The position numbers and the translations under genes are program-made. A stretch of 64,000 nucleotides of DNA, from the NCBI GenBank assembly GCA_902556855.1, contig CACDXJ010000001.1, forward strand, positions 1 to 64,000. The letters are read 5' to 3'. This DNA comes from an uncultured Pelagibacteraceae bacterium. Its GTDB lineage: Bacteria; Pseudomonadota; Alphaproteobacteria; Pelagibacterales; Pelagibacteraceae. Below, piece by piece: positions 34,392-44,440 of the stretch. Each line of letters opens with the position of its first letter. Within the stretch, counting starts at the first letter, position 1. A model generated the notes under the pieces. That model worked only from the letters and a program-made list of their open reading frames with translations, had not been told where the DNA came from and made no database searches.

Positions 34392-35214
34392 TTTTAATAT
34401 TCAAACATAACTTATAAACTTCCTTTTTATTAACGCGCTCTTTTTCTAAAATCAATTGAACAGTGTCTTTAACGCTATACTTTTTTAAATATTTTTTCGC
34501 CATGTTGACTATTTTTTGCTTATCAATTTTTTCATTTTTTAAGTTTTTTTCTGAAATTACTAGGGTGATTTCACCTTTCAATGGACTTTTAAAAACCTTA
34601 AGACTATCTATATCTTGTCTATAGAAATCCTCATGAATTTTTGTTAATTCTCTTCCAATCATTATTTTTCGACCTTCATAATACCTTTGAATTTTTTTCA
34701 AATAAAAATTAATTTTGATTGATGGAACAAAAAAGACTTGGGTAAAGCTATATTTAGAGAGATTTTGAAATGTCTTATCTAAATCGTTCTCAGTTTTAGG
34801 TAAAAAACCATAAAAAAGAAATTTATCGTCAAATCCGGAAACACTCATTGCTGCAGTTATAGATGAAACTCCCGGAATAGGAACTATTTGAATTTTATTT
34901 TTTAGGCAATTATTAAGAAGTATCTTTCCAGGATCTGATAATAAAGGAGTTCCAGCATCTGATATTAAAGACAAAATTTTGCCCTTATTAATTTGTTCTA
35001 TAATATTCATCAATTGTTTTTTTTCGTTGAACTTATGGTATGAGATCAATTTTTTTTTAATATTTAAATGATTTAGTAATTTGATAGAACGTCGCGTATC
35101 TTCACAAAGAATTATGTCTGATTTTTTTAATACATCAATTGCTCTCAAAGTTATATCATTAAGATTACCAATTGGTGTTGAAACAACATATAAAGTGTTA
35201 TTAGATAATTTCAT
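34375..35214 (-). CDS. rsmI: 16S rRNA 2'-O-ribose C1402 methyltransferase
   Basis: LYVVSTPIGNLNDITLRAI, LCEDTRRSIKLL, LISDAGTPLLSDPG, PGVSSITAAMSVSG. Confidence 0.95.
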   Translation of the reverse strand: MKLSNNTLYVVSTPIGNLNDITLRAIDVLKKSDIILCEDTRRSIKLLNHLNIKKKLISYHKFNEKKQLMNIIEQINKGKILSLISDAGTPLLSDPGKILLNNCLKNKIQIVPIPGVSSITAAMSVSGFDDKFLFYGFLPKTENDLDKTFQNLSKYSFTQVFFVPSIKINFYLKKIQRYYEGRKIMIGRELTKIHEDFYRQDIDSLKVFKSPLKGEITLVISEKNLKNEKIDKQKIVNMAKKYLKKYSVKDTVQLILEKERVNKKEVYKLCLNIKNENSN

Positions 35215-35217
35215 AAT

Positions 35218-36372
35218 ATGAAAAAAAAATTTATAATTATAGTATCTTATATAATTATATTTATTAATTATAATGTTTATAGCAATGAGAATAATTCAAT
35301 TTTAAAAGTAGGATTATTGGCTCCACTGTCAGGCGAATATAAAGAATTAGGAAATTCCCTTTTATACTCACTTCAATTGGCTTTAGATGAAATAGGTAAT
35401 AACAAAGTAATTATTGTACCCAGAGACTCTGGATTTAATAACAGTGAAAAACTTCAAAATGCAATACAAGATTTAAAATCTCAAGATGTAAAGGTTGTGA
35501 TTGGGCCAATCAATAACGAAGAATTTAAGGATGTTAAAAAATATAATGATTTAATATTTATTTCTCCGTCTAATATTTCACCAGAATTCACTGATAATAT
35601 AATTAGCATGGGTGTAAGTTTAGAGTCGCAACTTAAGTCTTTATTTAATTTTTTAAAAAAACAAAAAAGAAAAAAAACAATTATTATGTTTCCTAAAAAT
35701 CAATACACTGAATTAATAGAAAAAAAACTTAAATCTTTTAATTTGGAGAACTTTCAAACTTTTAAGTATGATCCTAATCCTCAAATACTAACTGGTGAAA
35801 TAGAGACTTTAACAAATTATTCGCAAAGAAAAAAAAATTTAGAATTGAGAAAGAAATTGCTTGAAGATAAGGATGACGATCAATCCATTAGAGAAATGGA
35901 AAAATTAGAACAACTTTATACTTTAGGAAAGGTGAATTTCGACTCTGTTATTATTATAGATTTTGGTAACAACCTGAAAAGTGTCCTTACTTCCTTAGTT
36001 TATACAGATGTAAATCAAAATGATGTTTTGTTTACAACTGTAAATCAATGGTTTGATGAAAGTATCTTTTATGAAAATACTATTAAAAATTTATATTACC
36101 CGTCCATAAATTATAAAGAGTTCAAGAAATATAACGAAAATTATTTTAAAAAATTTAAAATATATCCAAATGAAATTACTATTTTAGCCTACGATGCTTT
36201 AGGATTAATTTATTATGCATGGAAAAAAAATGGGAAAATAAGTTCAGTAAATGACTTCTCTTTTAAAAATAAAATTAAAGGCAAAATTGGAACTTTCAGT
36301 TTAAAAGACAAGAAAATAATACAAGAGCTAAGTATTTATAAAACAGATAAAAATAAATTTACTAAATTCTAA
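35218..36372 (+). CDS. Penicillin-binding protein activator (LpoA/LppC-like periplasmic-binding fold)
   Basis: Signal peptide, LKVGLLAPLSGEYKELGNSLLYSLQLAL; rsmI neighbour. Confidence 0.8.
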   Translation: MKKKFIIIVSYIIIFINYNVYSNENNSILKVGLLAPLSGEYKELGNSLLYSLQLALDEIGNNKVIIVPRDSGFNNSEKLQNAIQDLKSQDVKVVIGPINNEEFKDVKKYNDLIFISPSNISPEFTDNIISMGVSLESQLKSLFNFLKKQKRKKTIIMFPKNQYTELIEKKLKSFNLENFQTFKYDPNPQILTGEIETLTNYSQRKKNLELRKKLLEDKDDDQSIREMEKLEQLYTLGKVNFDSVIIIDFGNNLKSVLTSLVYTDVNQNDVLFTTVNQWFDESIFYENTIKNLYYPSINYKEFKKYNENYFKKFKIYPNEITILAYDALGLIYYAWKKNGKISSVNDFSFKNKIKGKIGTFSLKDKKIIQELSIYKTDKNKFTKF

Positions 36373-36943
36373 TTTTTTTTTTCAATTTTTGAAAAGCTAA
36401 GAATCTATGATCCATTTTAATTTTTATTAGTTTTTTCATTTGCCCAAAAGTTATTTTTTTGTTTACAGGTATAAAAATTGGATCATAACCAAAACCATTT
36501 TTACCTATTATCACTTTTGAAATAGTTCCTTTAATTTTTCCTTCGACTGTTATTATTTTTCCTTTTGAAGATTTGTAAGTCAAGCTACACACAAACATTG
36601 CTGATCTATTTTTTTTTAATTTTAGTTTTTTTAGTATAAATTTCATAGCATTTAAAAAACTTCCATGTTTTTTCGCTAATCTTGCTGAATAAATCCCGGG
36701 TCTATTGTTTAAGGATTTAATGCATAGTCCTGAGTCATCTGAAATAACTGGGTATTTAACAAATCTAGAAAAAAAATTTGCTTTTAATTTAGAATTTGAC
36801 TTAAAAGTTTTTCCGGTCTCTCTTGGGCTTGGTATTTTCATAGATGAGGGAGAGATTTTTTTGTATTTGTTTGAAACAAGATAAGCGATTTCTTTGAATT
36901 TTCCCTTATTATGAGTTCCAATTAAAATTTTTTTATATGGCAT
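36362..36943 (-). CDS. rdgB: RdgB/HAM1 non-canonical purine NTP pyrophosphatase
   Basis: ILIGTHNKGKFKEIAYL, ISDDSGLCIKSLNNRPGIYSARLA, GFGYDPIFIP. Confidence 0.93.
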   Translation of the reverse strand: MPYKKILIGTHNKGKFKEIAYLVSNKYKKISPSSMKIPSPRETGKTFKSNSKLKANFFSRFVKYPVISDDSGLCIKSLNNRPGIYSARLAKKHGSFLNAMKFILKKLKLKKNRSAMFVCSLTYKSSKGKIITVEGKIKGTISKVIIGKNGFGYDPIFIPVNKKITFGQMKKLIKIKMDHRFLAFQKLKKKIRI

Positions 36944-36980
36944 CTAGTAATTCTATAAATATTTACTATATAGCAATCAG

Positions 36981-37562
36981 ATGACGGATAATAACGAAAA
37001 GGATCAGAGTCAAGATAAAGACTCCTCTAAAAATTCTGAAAAAACTCAGAATGATAAGGTCTCTGTCGAAGAAAAACTTAAAGAGACAGAGGATAAATTG
37101 CTTAGATCATTAGCTGAAATTGAAAATCAAAGACGAAGGTTTGAAAAAGAAATCAAGGATGCTTTTGAGTTTGGTTCGTTTAATTTTGCAAAAGAGAGTT
37201 TAGCAATTTTAGATAATCTTCAAAGAGCAAAAAATGCAATTAGAAATGACGATGTTTTAAAAGATAATAAAGATTTAGAAAAGTTTTTGGATAATATTTC
37301 TATTATTGAAAAAGATTTAACTTCTATTTTTGAAAAAAATAATATTAAAAAAATTGACACGAATAATAAAAAATTCGATCCAAATCTTCATCAGGCAATG
37401 ACGGAAATCGAGGACTCTAAGGCTACTCCTGGTACTATTTTGCAAGAGATACAAGCAGGCTATATGTTGGGTGAGAGATTACTAAGACCTGCATTAGTGG
37501 GGGTTTCCAAAAAAATTAATCCTAAAAACCATGAAAAAAATGAAAAAAAAGAGGAAAAATAA
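36981..37562 (+). CDS. grpE: Nucleotide exchange factor GrpE
   Basis: RSLAEIENQRRRFEKEI, FDPNLHQAM, GYMLGERLLRPALVGVSKK. Confidence 0.95.
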   Translation: MTDNNEKDQSQDKDSSKNSEKTQNDKVSVEEKLKETEDKLLRSLAEIENQRRRFEKEIKDAFEFGSFNFAKESLAILDNLQRAKNAIRNDDVLKDNKDLEKFLDNISIIEKDLTSIFEKNNIKKIDTNNKKFDPNLHQAMTEIEDSKATPGTILQEIQAGYMLGERLLRPALVGVSKKINPKNHEKNEKKEEK

Positions 37563-37615
37563 CCTTGTAGATGCAAAAAAAACACCCATATAAATTTAAC
37601 AAAAGGAATATTTAA

Positions 37616-39547
37616 ATGAGTAAAGTAATTGGAATTGATTTAGGAACAACAAATTCTTGTGTAGCCATCATGGATGGTTCTCAAGCTAAAGTTTTAGAGA
37701 ATGTAGAAGGAGCTAGAACCACTCCTTCTGTTGTAGCTTTTTTAGAAAATGAGGAAAAACTCGTAGGTCAACCAGCTAAAAGGCAAGCTGTAACAAATGC
37801 AGGTGATACCATTTTTGCAGTTAAAAGACTTATCGGTAGAAAATTTGATGGTCCTTCTGTTCAAAAAGATATTTCTAAGGTTCCTTACAAAATAGTAAAA
37901 TCGGATAATGGAGATGCATGGGTTGAGGGTAAAGGAAAAAAATACTCTCCAGCACAAATTTCAGCTTTTGTTTTACAGAAAATGAAAGAAACAGCTGAGA
38001 AATATTTAGGTCAGGCTGTTACAAAAGCCGTAATTACTGTTCCAGCTTACTTCAATGACTCTCAAAGACAAGCTACTAAGGATGCAGGTAAAATCGCAGG
38101 CTTAGAAGTTTTAAGAATTATAAATGAGCCAACGGCAGCGTCACTGGCATATGGGCTTGACAAAAAAGGTGGTAAGAAGATTGCTGTATACGATTTAGGT
38201 GGTGGTACTTTTGATATATCTATTTTAGAAATTGGAGATGGAGTTTTTGAAGTTAAATCTACAAATGGAGATACCTTCTTAGGTGGAGAAGATTTTGATG
38301 ATGCTATAGTAGAATATCTCGCTTCAGAGTTTAAAAAAGACAACGGTATAGATTTGAAAACAGATAAGTTGGCTCTTCAAAGATTAAAAGAGGCAGCAGA
38401 AAAAGCAAAAATTGAACTTTCATCTGCAGCTCAAACTGAAATCAATTTACCATTTATAACTGCTGATAAATCTGGTCCAAAGCATTTAAACTTAAAATTC
38501 ACAAGAGCTAAACTAGAGGCTTTGGTTCAAAATTTAGTCGACAGAACCTTAGAGCCGTGTAAAACAGCTTTAAAAGACTCAGGCTTTTCTGCAGCCGAGA
38601 TAAATGAGGTTGTTCTAGTTGGTGGGATGACTAGAATGCCTAAAATTATAGAGACAGTAAAAAATTTCTTCGGCAAAGAGCCAAATAAAAGCGTAAATCC
38701 GGATGAGGTAGTTGCAATGGGCGCTGCCATACAAGGTGGAGTATTACAAGGTGATGTCAAAGATGTTTTGCTTTTAGATGTAACACCACTTTCTTTAGGA
38801 ATCGAAACTCTAGGAGGCGTGTCAACAAAATTAATTGAAAAAAATACTACAATTCCAACAAAAAAAAGTCAGGTATTCTCAACAGCTGAAGACAATCAGC
38901 CTGCTGTTTCTATTAGAGTATTACAAGGTGAGAGGGAGATGGCCGCTGATAACAAAATCTTAGGAAATTTTGAATTAGTAGGAATACCTCCAGCACCAAG
39001 AGGAACTCCGCAAATCGAAGTAACTTTTGATATCGATGCCAACGGTATAGTGAGTGTATCGGCAAAAGACAAAGGAACAGGTAAAGAGCAAAAAATTCAA
39101 ATACAAGCTTCAGGAGGTCTCTCTGATGAAGAAATTCAAAAAATGGTTAAAGATGCTGAAGCAAACAAAGAGGCAGATAAAAAGAAAAGAGAGACTGTTG
39201 ATGCAAGAAACCAAGCCGATAGTTTAGTTTTTTCAACAGAAAAAAGTTTAAAAGAACATGGAGATAAAATTTCTGCAGAGGAAAAGAAAGCTATTGAGGA
39301 TGGAATTGCGGATCTGAAAAAATCTTTAGAAGGAACAGACATTGAAGATATTAAGAAAAAAACTCAGAGTTTAATTCAAGTTTCTATGAAATTAGGAGAA
39401 GCTGTCTATAAGAGTCAACAAAAACCGGGCAACAATGACAAAGGGACTGGCGCTGGTGGTGGAAAAGACGCGAAACCTAATGATAAAGAAAATGTAGTAG
39501 ATGCAGATTTTGAAGACGTAAAAGAAGATAAAGAAAAAAGCGCCTAA
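37616..39547 (+). CDS. dnaK: Molecular chaperone DnaK
   Basis: [34 protein letters not shown]; 643 aa. Confidence 0.99.
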   Translation: MSKVIGIDLGTTNSCVAIMDGSQAKVLENVEGARTTPSVVAFLENEEKLVGQPAKRQAVTNAGDTIFAVKRLIGRKFDGPSVQKDISKVPYKIVKSDNGDAWVEGKGKKYSPAQISAFVLQKMKETAEKYLGQAVTKAVITVPAYFNDSQRQATKDAGKIAGLEVLRIINEPTAASLAYGLDKKGGKKIAVYDLGGGTFDISILEIGDGVFEVKSTNGDTFLGGEDFDDAIVEYLASEFKKDNGIDLKTDKLALQRLKEAAEKAKIELSSAAQTEINLPFITADKSGPKHLNLKFTRAKLEALVQNLVDRTLEPCKTALKDSGFSAAEINEVVLVGGMTRMPKIIETVKNFFGKEPNKSVNPDEVVAMGAAIQGGVLQGDVKDVLLLDVTPLSLGIETLGGVSTKLIEKNTTIPTKKSQVFSTAEDNQPAVSIRVLQGEREMAADNKILGNFELVGIPPAPRGTPQIEVTFDIDANGIVSVSAKDKGTGKEQKIQIQASGGLSDEEIQKMVKDAEANKEADKKKRETVDARNQADSLVFSTEKSLKEHGDKISAEEKKAIEDGIADLKKSLEGTDIEDIKKKTQSLIQVSMKLGEAVYKSQQKPGNNDKGTGAGGGKDAKPNDKENVVDADFEDVKEDKEKSA

Positions 39548-39571
39548 GATAATTAAATAAGGAGACGTCCT

Positions 39572-40693
39572 GTGGCTAAAAGAGATTGTTATGATGTCTT
39601 AGGTATCCCAAGAGGAGCTTCAAAAGATGACATTAAAAAAGCTTACAGAAAATTAGCATTAAAATACCATCCAGATAAAAATAAAGGTGATAAAGCCTCT
39701 GAAGAAAAATTTAAAGAGGCTAGTGAAGCTTACCACATCCTCTCTGATGATAAGAGAAAAGCTAATTATGATCAGTTCGGTCATGCTGCTTTTGAAGGAG
39801 GTGGAGGTGGAGGTTTCCAAGGTTTCGGGGGGTTTGATAGTTCCTCTTTTTCAGATATTTTTGAGGATTTTTTTAGCGACTTTGGTGGTGGCTCTTCTAG
39901 AAGATCAAGCAATAGAGGAAACGATTTAAGATATGACGTAAGTATTAGCTTGGAAGATGCTTATTCAGGGATTGAAAAAAATGTAAGGTACACTACCTAC
40001 AAATCTTGTAAATCATGTTCAGGTAGTGGAGCTGCAAAAGGATCTAAGCCTATAAGATGTGACTACTGTTCTGGAAGAGGTAAAGTTAGAACAAATCAAG
40101 GTTTTTTTACTGTGCAGCAAACTTGCCCACAATGCAGCGGATATGGAGAAATGATTGGAACCCCCTGTAATAGCTGCAATGGAAATGGAAAAATGCAAGC
40201 TAATGAAAACGTAACAGTTAAAATTCCTAAAGGAGTTGATGATGGAACTAGAATTAGACTGTCTGGTAAAGGTGAAGCAGGTAATAAAGGTGGCTCTAGC
40301 GGAGATTTATATTTATTTATATCAATAGATAATCATAACATATTTAAAAGGTCAGAAGAAAATTTATATTACGAATTACCAATTTCATTTTCAGATGCTG
40401 CTTTAGGGACCTCAGTAGAAGTTCCTTCAATCGATGGGGGTAAATCAAAAATTAAAATTCCAGCAGGTACTCAACACGGAAAACAGTTTAGATTAAAGGG
40501 TAAAGGAATGCCTGTACTGAGAAGAAGCATCTTTGGAGATCTATATATAAGGGTGGTAACACAAGTACCAACGTCTCTCTCAAAAAGACAAAAAGATATA
40601 TTAGAGGAATTCAGTGAAATCGAGTTAAATAAGCCAGACCCTGTAATTAAAAGTTTTTTTGAAAAGGCAAGGAAATTTTGGAAAAAATCTTAA
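39572..40693 (+). CDS. dnaJ: Molecular chaperone DnaJ (GTG start)
   Basis: J domain with HPD, G/F region, CxxCxGxG zinc repeats. Confidence 0.98.
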   Translation: MAKRDCYDVLGIPRGASKDDIKKAYRKLALKYHPDKNKGDKASEEKFKEASEAYHILSDDKRKANYDQFGHAAFEGGGGGGFQGFGGFDSSSFSDIFEDFFSDFGGGSSRRSSNRGNDLRYDVSISLEDAYSGIEKNVRYTTYKSCKSCSGSGAAKGSKPIRCDYCSGRGKVRTNQGFFTVQQTCPQCSGYGEMIGTPCNSCNGNGKMQANENVTVKIPKGVDDGTRIRLSGKGEAGNKGGSSGDLYLFISIDNHNIFKRSEENLYYELPISFSDAALGTSVEVPSIDGGKSKIKIPAGTQHGKQFRLKGKGMPVLRRSIFGDLYIRVVTQVPTSLSKRQKDILEEFSEIELNKPDPVIKSFFEKARKFWKKS

Positions 40694-40698
40694 TTTAA

Positions 40699-40866
40699 AT
40701 GGAAACGCATCAAATAATGTCTGCAATATTTTTAATTGCAGTTCTGGCTTTAGTCTTGCCTGGTTTTTTATCCACGAATAACAAATTAAAACTGTTTTTA
40801 AATAATTTATCTATCTGGACTATAATTATACTAATTATTATTGTAATTATTTACTTAATTAGATAA
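40699..40866 (+). CDS. 55-aa predicted membrane microprotein (not in ORF track)
   Basis: Translated by eye: METHQIMSAIFLIAVLALVLPGFLSTNNKLKLFLNNLSIWTIIILIIIVIIYLIR*; two hydrophobic segments; TAATG overlap with dapB. Confidence 0.65.
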   Translation: METHQIMSAIFLIAVLALVLPGFLSTNNKLKLFLNNLSIWTIIILIIIVIIYLIR

Positions 40867-41642
40867 TGAAAAAAATTAATTTAGCTATTACTGGGTGTAT
40901 GGGTAGGATGGGTCAAAATCTCATAAAATCTGCAAAAAAAAATAAAGCTTTTAAAGTTGTATCTTTAACAGAAAATAGAAAAATTAATAAAAGGATTTTA
41001 GGGATCAGACCTGAAATTAACTCTTTAAGTGTATTTAAAAAGGCTAATGTAATTATAGACTTCACAGTTCCTAAATGTACTTTAGATATACTTAAAATTG
41101 CGTCAATAAACAAAAAAAGAGTTGTAATTGGCACTACAGGTTTTACAAAAAAACAAGAAAAATTAATAAAAAATTACTCAAAGAAAATTCCAATACTTAA
41201 AGCAGGTAACATGAGTCTAGGGGTGAACTTACTTATGTACTTAACAGAGATTGCCTCGAAATCACTAGGCGATAATTTTTTAAGTAAGGTTTATGAAGTT
41301 CATCACAAGCATAAAATTGATTATCCATCTGGAACGGCATTGATGTTGGGGATGGGAATAGCAGAAGGAAAAAACAAAAATTTTTATAACTTGATAGGTA
41401 AAAAGCATTTAAATAAAAAATCCTTCCCTTATTCAAAAAAAATAAATTTTAATTCAATTCGTAAAGGCCAAGTGATTGGTGAACATGAGGTTAGTTTTTC
41501 AAGTGGAAAAGAAATTATAAAACTTAATCATGAATCATTTGATAGAGCTTTATACTCTGAAGGTGCTCTGACTGCTGCAGCTTGGCTAATGTCAAAAAAA
41601 GCAGGACTTTATTCTATGAGAGACCTTCTAAACTTTAAGTGA
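40866..41642 (+). CDS. dapB: 4-hydroxy-tetrahydrodipicolinate reductase
   Basis: AITGCMGRMGQNLIK, VIGTTGFTKKQ, EVHHKHKIDYPSGTA. Confidence 0.95.
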   Translation: MKKINLAITGCMGRMGQNLIKSAKKNKAFKVVSLTENRKINKRILGIRPEINSLSVFKKANVIIDFTVPKCTLDILKIASINKKRVVIGTTGFTKKQEKLIKNYSKKIPILKAGNMSLGVNLLMYLTEIASKSLGDNFLSKVYEVHHKHKIDYPSGTALMLGMGIAEGKNKNFYNLIGKKHLNKKSFPYSKKINFNSIRKGQVIGEHEVSFSSGKEIIKLNHESFDRALYSEGALTAAAWLMSKKAGLYSMRDLLNFK

Positions 41643-42292
41643 ACAATAGAGATAAAGCTAAAATTATTTTAAGGATATTGAATAAAACTTATCCTAAAGT
41701 TCCCATACCACTTAATTACAAAAATACTTTTACTCTTTTAATTTCTGTTTTACTTTCAGCACAATGTACTGATGTAAATGTTAATAATGTTACAAAAGAT
41801 ATTTATCCAAAATACAATAAACCAATTCACTTTGTAAAACTTGGAAGAAAGAAAATTGAACGGCTGATAAAAAGAATTGGAATATTTAGAGTAAAAGCTA
41901 AAAGTATATTTTATTTATCTAAAACTTTAGTTGAAAAATATAAAGGCAAAGTACCAAACACTTATGATAAATTGGAACAGTTGCCTGGAGTAGGTCATAA
42001 AACTGCAAGCGTTGTCATGTCTCAAGGTTTTGGTTTTCCCGCGTTTCCAGTAGACACGCACATACATAGATTAGCTCAAAGATGGGGTTTAACGAATGGA
42101 AAAAGCGTTGTTCAAACAGAAAAAGATTTAAAGAAAATTTTTCCAAAAAAATATTGGAACAAGCTTCATCTGCAGATAATATGGTATGGAAGAGAATATT
42201 GCAAAGCTCGTGATTGTTATGGAATAACTTGTAAAATTTGTAAAAGCTGTTATCCAAATAGAAAAAAACCCTTTAAAACAAAAAAAGCTTAA
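41639..42292 (+). CDS. nth: Endonuclease III
   Basis: LLSAQCTDVNVN, LPGVGHKTASVV, VDTHIHRLAQRWGL, C-terminal 4Fe-4S cysteines; GTGA overlap with dapB stop. Confidence 0.95.
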   Translation: MNNRDKAKIILRILNKTYPKVPIPLNYKNTFTLLISVLLSAQCTDVNVNNVTKDIYPKYNKPIHFVKLGRKKIERLIKRIGIFRVKAKSIFYLSKTLVEKYKGKVPNTYDKLEQLPGVGHKTASVVMSQGFGFPAFPVDTHIHRLAQRWGLTNGKSVVQTEKDLKKIFPKKYWNKLHLQIIWYGREYCKARDCYGITCKICKSCYPNRKKPFKTKKA

Positions 42293-43222
42293 ATGAAAAT
42301 ACTTGGAATAGGTAATGCGATAGTTGATGTAATTTGTAAAGTTGACGAAAAATTTATTATCCAAAATAAACTTACTAAAAGCACAATGAAACTGGTCGAT
42401 GAAATTGAGTTTAAAAAACTACTCTCTACATTAAAAATTGAAGAAACTGTTTCTGGAGGCTCTGTTGCAAATTCAATAGTAGGTTTATCACAACTTGGAA
42501 ATACAGTTGGTTTTATTGGTAAAGTTAGTGATGACGATTTAGGAAATAAATATGAGGAAGGTTTAAAAAAGGAAAATGTTCGTTTTTTTTATTCAAAAAA
42601 AAAAGAAAGCACTCCAACAGGGACCTGTTTGATATTAATAACACCTGATTCTGAGAGAACAATGGTAACTTTTTTGGGTACTGCAGGAAAAATTAATGAA
42701 AAAGATATTGATACCTACGCAGTTAAAAAAAGTAAAATTTTATTTTTAGAAGGTTACCTTTGGGATGAAGGTGAGCCAAAAAAAGCATTTGAAAAAGCTA
42801 TAAATAACTCAAATAAGGTTGCTATGTCATTATCAGATTTGTTTTGTGTGGAAAGGCATAAGCCCCATTTCCTTGAACTAGTCAAAAACAAATTAGATAT
42901 TACTTTCTCAAATGAACAGGAAATTATGTCTCTTATAGATGTTAAAAATTTTGCGGATGTAATTAATTTCGCAAAAAAAGTAAAGAAGTTAATTGTGATT
43001 ACTCGTGGAGAAAAAGGTGCAATCGCAATTTATAAAGATGAGATTGTAGAATGCTCTGCAAAAAAAAATCTAAATATTAAAGACTTAACTGGCGCTGGTG
43101 ATTTATTTGCGAGTGGATTTCTTCATGGATATATTAATGGTAAAACAATAAAAGAGAGCCTAGATAAAGGGACTGAAATGTCGTCAAACATTATTCAGAT
43201 AATAGGTGCACGAATGAATTAA
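42293..43222 (+). CDS. PfkB-family carbohydrate/nucleoside kinase
   Basis: GGSVANSIVGLSQLG, DLTGAGDLFASGFLHGYINGK. Confidence 0.9.
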   Translation: MKILGIGNAIVDVICKVDEKFIIQNKLTKSTMKLVDEIEFKKLLSTLKIEETVSGGSVANSIVGLSQLGNTVGFIGKVSDDDLGNKYEEGLKKENVRFFYSKKKESTPTGTCLILITPDSERTMVTFLGTAGKINEKDIDTYAVKKSKILFLEGYLWDEGEPKKAFEKAINNSNKVAMSLSDLFCVERHKPHFLELVKNKLDITFSNEQEIMSLIDVKNFADVINFAKKVKKLIVITRGEKGAIAIYKDEIVECSAKKNLNIKDLTGAGDLFASGFLHGYINGKTIKESLDKGTEMSSNIIQIIGARMN

Positions 43223-43223
43223 T

Positions 43224-43331
43224 TTATCTTTTTTTTCTTTTAAAACTTCCTTTACCTTTTTTTGGTTTTATGACACGTTTTCGGTATTTTTTGGAAAATA
43301 AATCAAAAGCAATTTTATTTCTTTTTTTCAA
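43224..43331 (-). CDS. ArfA-like ribosome-rescue factor candidate (35 aa, TTG start; not in ORF track)
   Basis: MKKRNKIAFDLFSKKYRKRVIKPKKGKGSFKRKKR*; resembles ArfA core LFRQRV-K-KKGKGSYxRK; TTG overlaps upstream TGA (TTGA); AAGG about 9 nt upstream. Confidence 0.55.
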   Translation of the reverse strand: MKKRNKIAFDLFSKKYRKRVIKPKKGKGSFKRKKR

Positions 43332-43954
43332 AGGTAGTAACCTTTCTTATTATTTAGAATAAATTTTTCATCAGAAAATTTATCATTAATTTTCTTTCTT
43401 AATCTATAAATATGCGTTTCAACTGTGTGGGTATCAGCATCTGAAGAATAATGCCAAACTTGATCAAGAATATCATTTTTAGTCATAGGATCATTTTTAT
43501 TTAATAATAACTCCAATAATTGAATCTCTTTTTCAGTTAGAACTATATAATTATTATCTTTAATTAATTTTTTTTGATTCTTATCTAAGGAATAAGATTT
43601 TATTTTAATTGAGGAGTTTTTAATGAATTTTTTTTTTGCAGCGGCGCTTTCTATAATATTATTTAATTCTTTTATAGATGTTGGAATCTTTAAAGAATAA
43701 TCAAAAAGTTTTGAAGAGCTGCTTAAATTTGAGTAAGCTAAGATTTTAAATAAACCCTCTTTAACTAAAATATCATTAATATGTTTTTTATCAATTTGAT
43801 CTTCACTGCAAATAATACCATCGAAGTTAAGAGATGACATTTTTGAAAGGTCATTTTTAGCAGAGGTTAAGTTAAACTTTAAATATGGTCTTAATTCGTT
43901 TATTGTTGATATAAAACTTTCAGAACCATAGATTAGAATATTTAATTTATGCAT
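43328..43954 (-). CDS. OmpR/PhoB-type winged-helix regulator with degenerate receiver
   Basis: C-terminal YIVLTEKEIQLLELLL...DTHTVETHIYRLRKKI...LNNKKGYYL; N-terminal pseudo-receiver. Confidence 0.85.
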   Translation of the reverse strand: MHKLNILIYGSESFISTINELRPYLKFNLTSAKNDLSKMSSLNFDGIICSEDQIDKKHINDILVKEGLFKILAYSNLSSSSKLFDYSLKIPTSIKELNNIIESAAAKKKFIKNSSIKIKSYSLDKNQKKLIKDNNYIVLTEKEIQLLELLLNKNDPMTKNDILDQVWHYSSDADTHTVETHIYRLRKKINDKFSDEKFILNNKKGYYL

Positions 43955-44440
43955 ATATTTGTAAAGAATAATTATCTACGTTACGGAGATTATAAAGTAA
44001 AATGTGCAGTAGGTAAAAGAGGAATTGGGCTTAAAAAGAAAGAGGGTGATCTAATAACCCCTAGAGGAACCTTTAAAATAAAGGCTCTTTTTTACAGAAA
44101 AGATAGAGTAAAAAAATTAAAAACAATAATTCTTAAAAAAATAATAACTAAAAAAATCGGATGGTGCGACGATCCTAGCTCTGCAATGTACAACAAGCTA
44201 ATTAGTTATCCCTTTAAATTTAGCTCAGAGAAACTCCATAGATCTGACAATATATATGACATTGTTTTAGTTTTAAATTTTAATATGAGCCCAGCAAAAA
44301 AAAATAAAGGAAGTGCAATTTTTTTACACGTAGCTAGAAAAGGATTTAGTCCTACTAAAGGATGTGTAGCATTAAAAAAAATTGATTTAAGAAAAATATT
44401 AAAATTAATAAATACAAAAACTAAAATTAAAATAAGCTAA
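43949..44440 (+). CDS. L,D-transpeptidase (YkuD)-like protein
   Basis: TPRGTFKI, IFLHVARKGFSPTKGCVAL (HxxxxxxxxTxGC catalytic pattern). Confidence 0.85.
   Translation: MHIFVKNNYLRYGDYKVKCAVGKRGIGLKKKEGDLITPRGTFKIKALFYRKDRVKKLKTIILKKIITKKIGWCDDPSSAMYNKLISYPFKFSSEKLHRSDNIYDIVLVLNFNMSPAKKNKGSAIFLHVARKGFSPTKGCVALKKIDLRKILKLINTKTKIKIS

Noticed and set aside
40768-40776. TTATCCACG as a DnaA box / oriC hint
   Set aside because: Single mismatched copy within a coding ORF, no cluster of boxes and no AT-rich unwinding region distinct from background.
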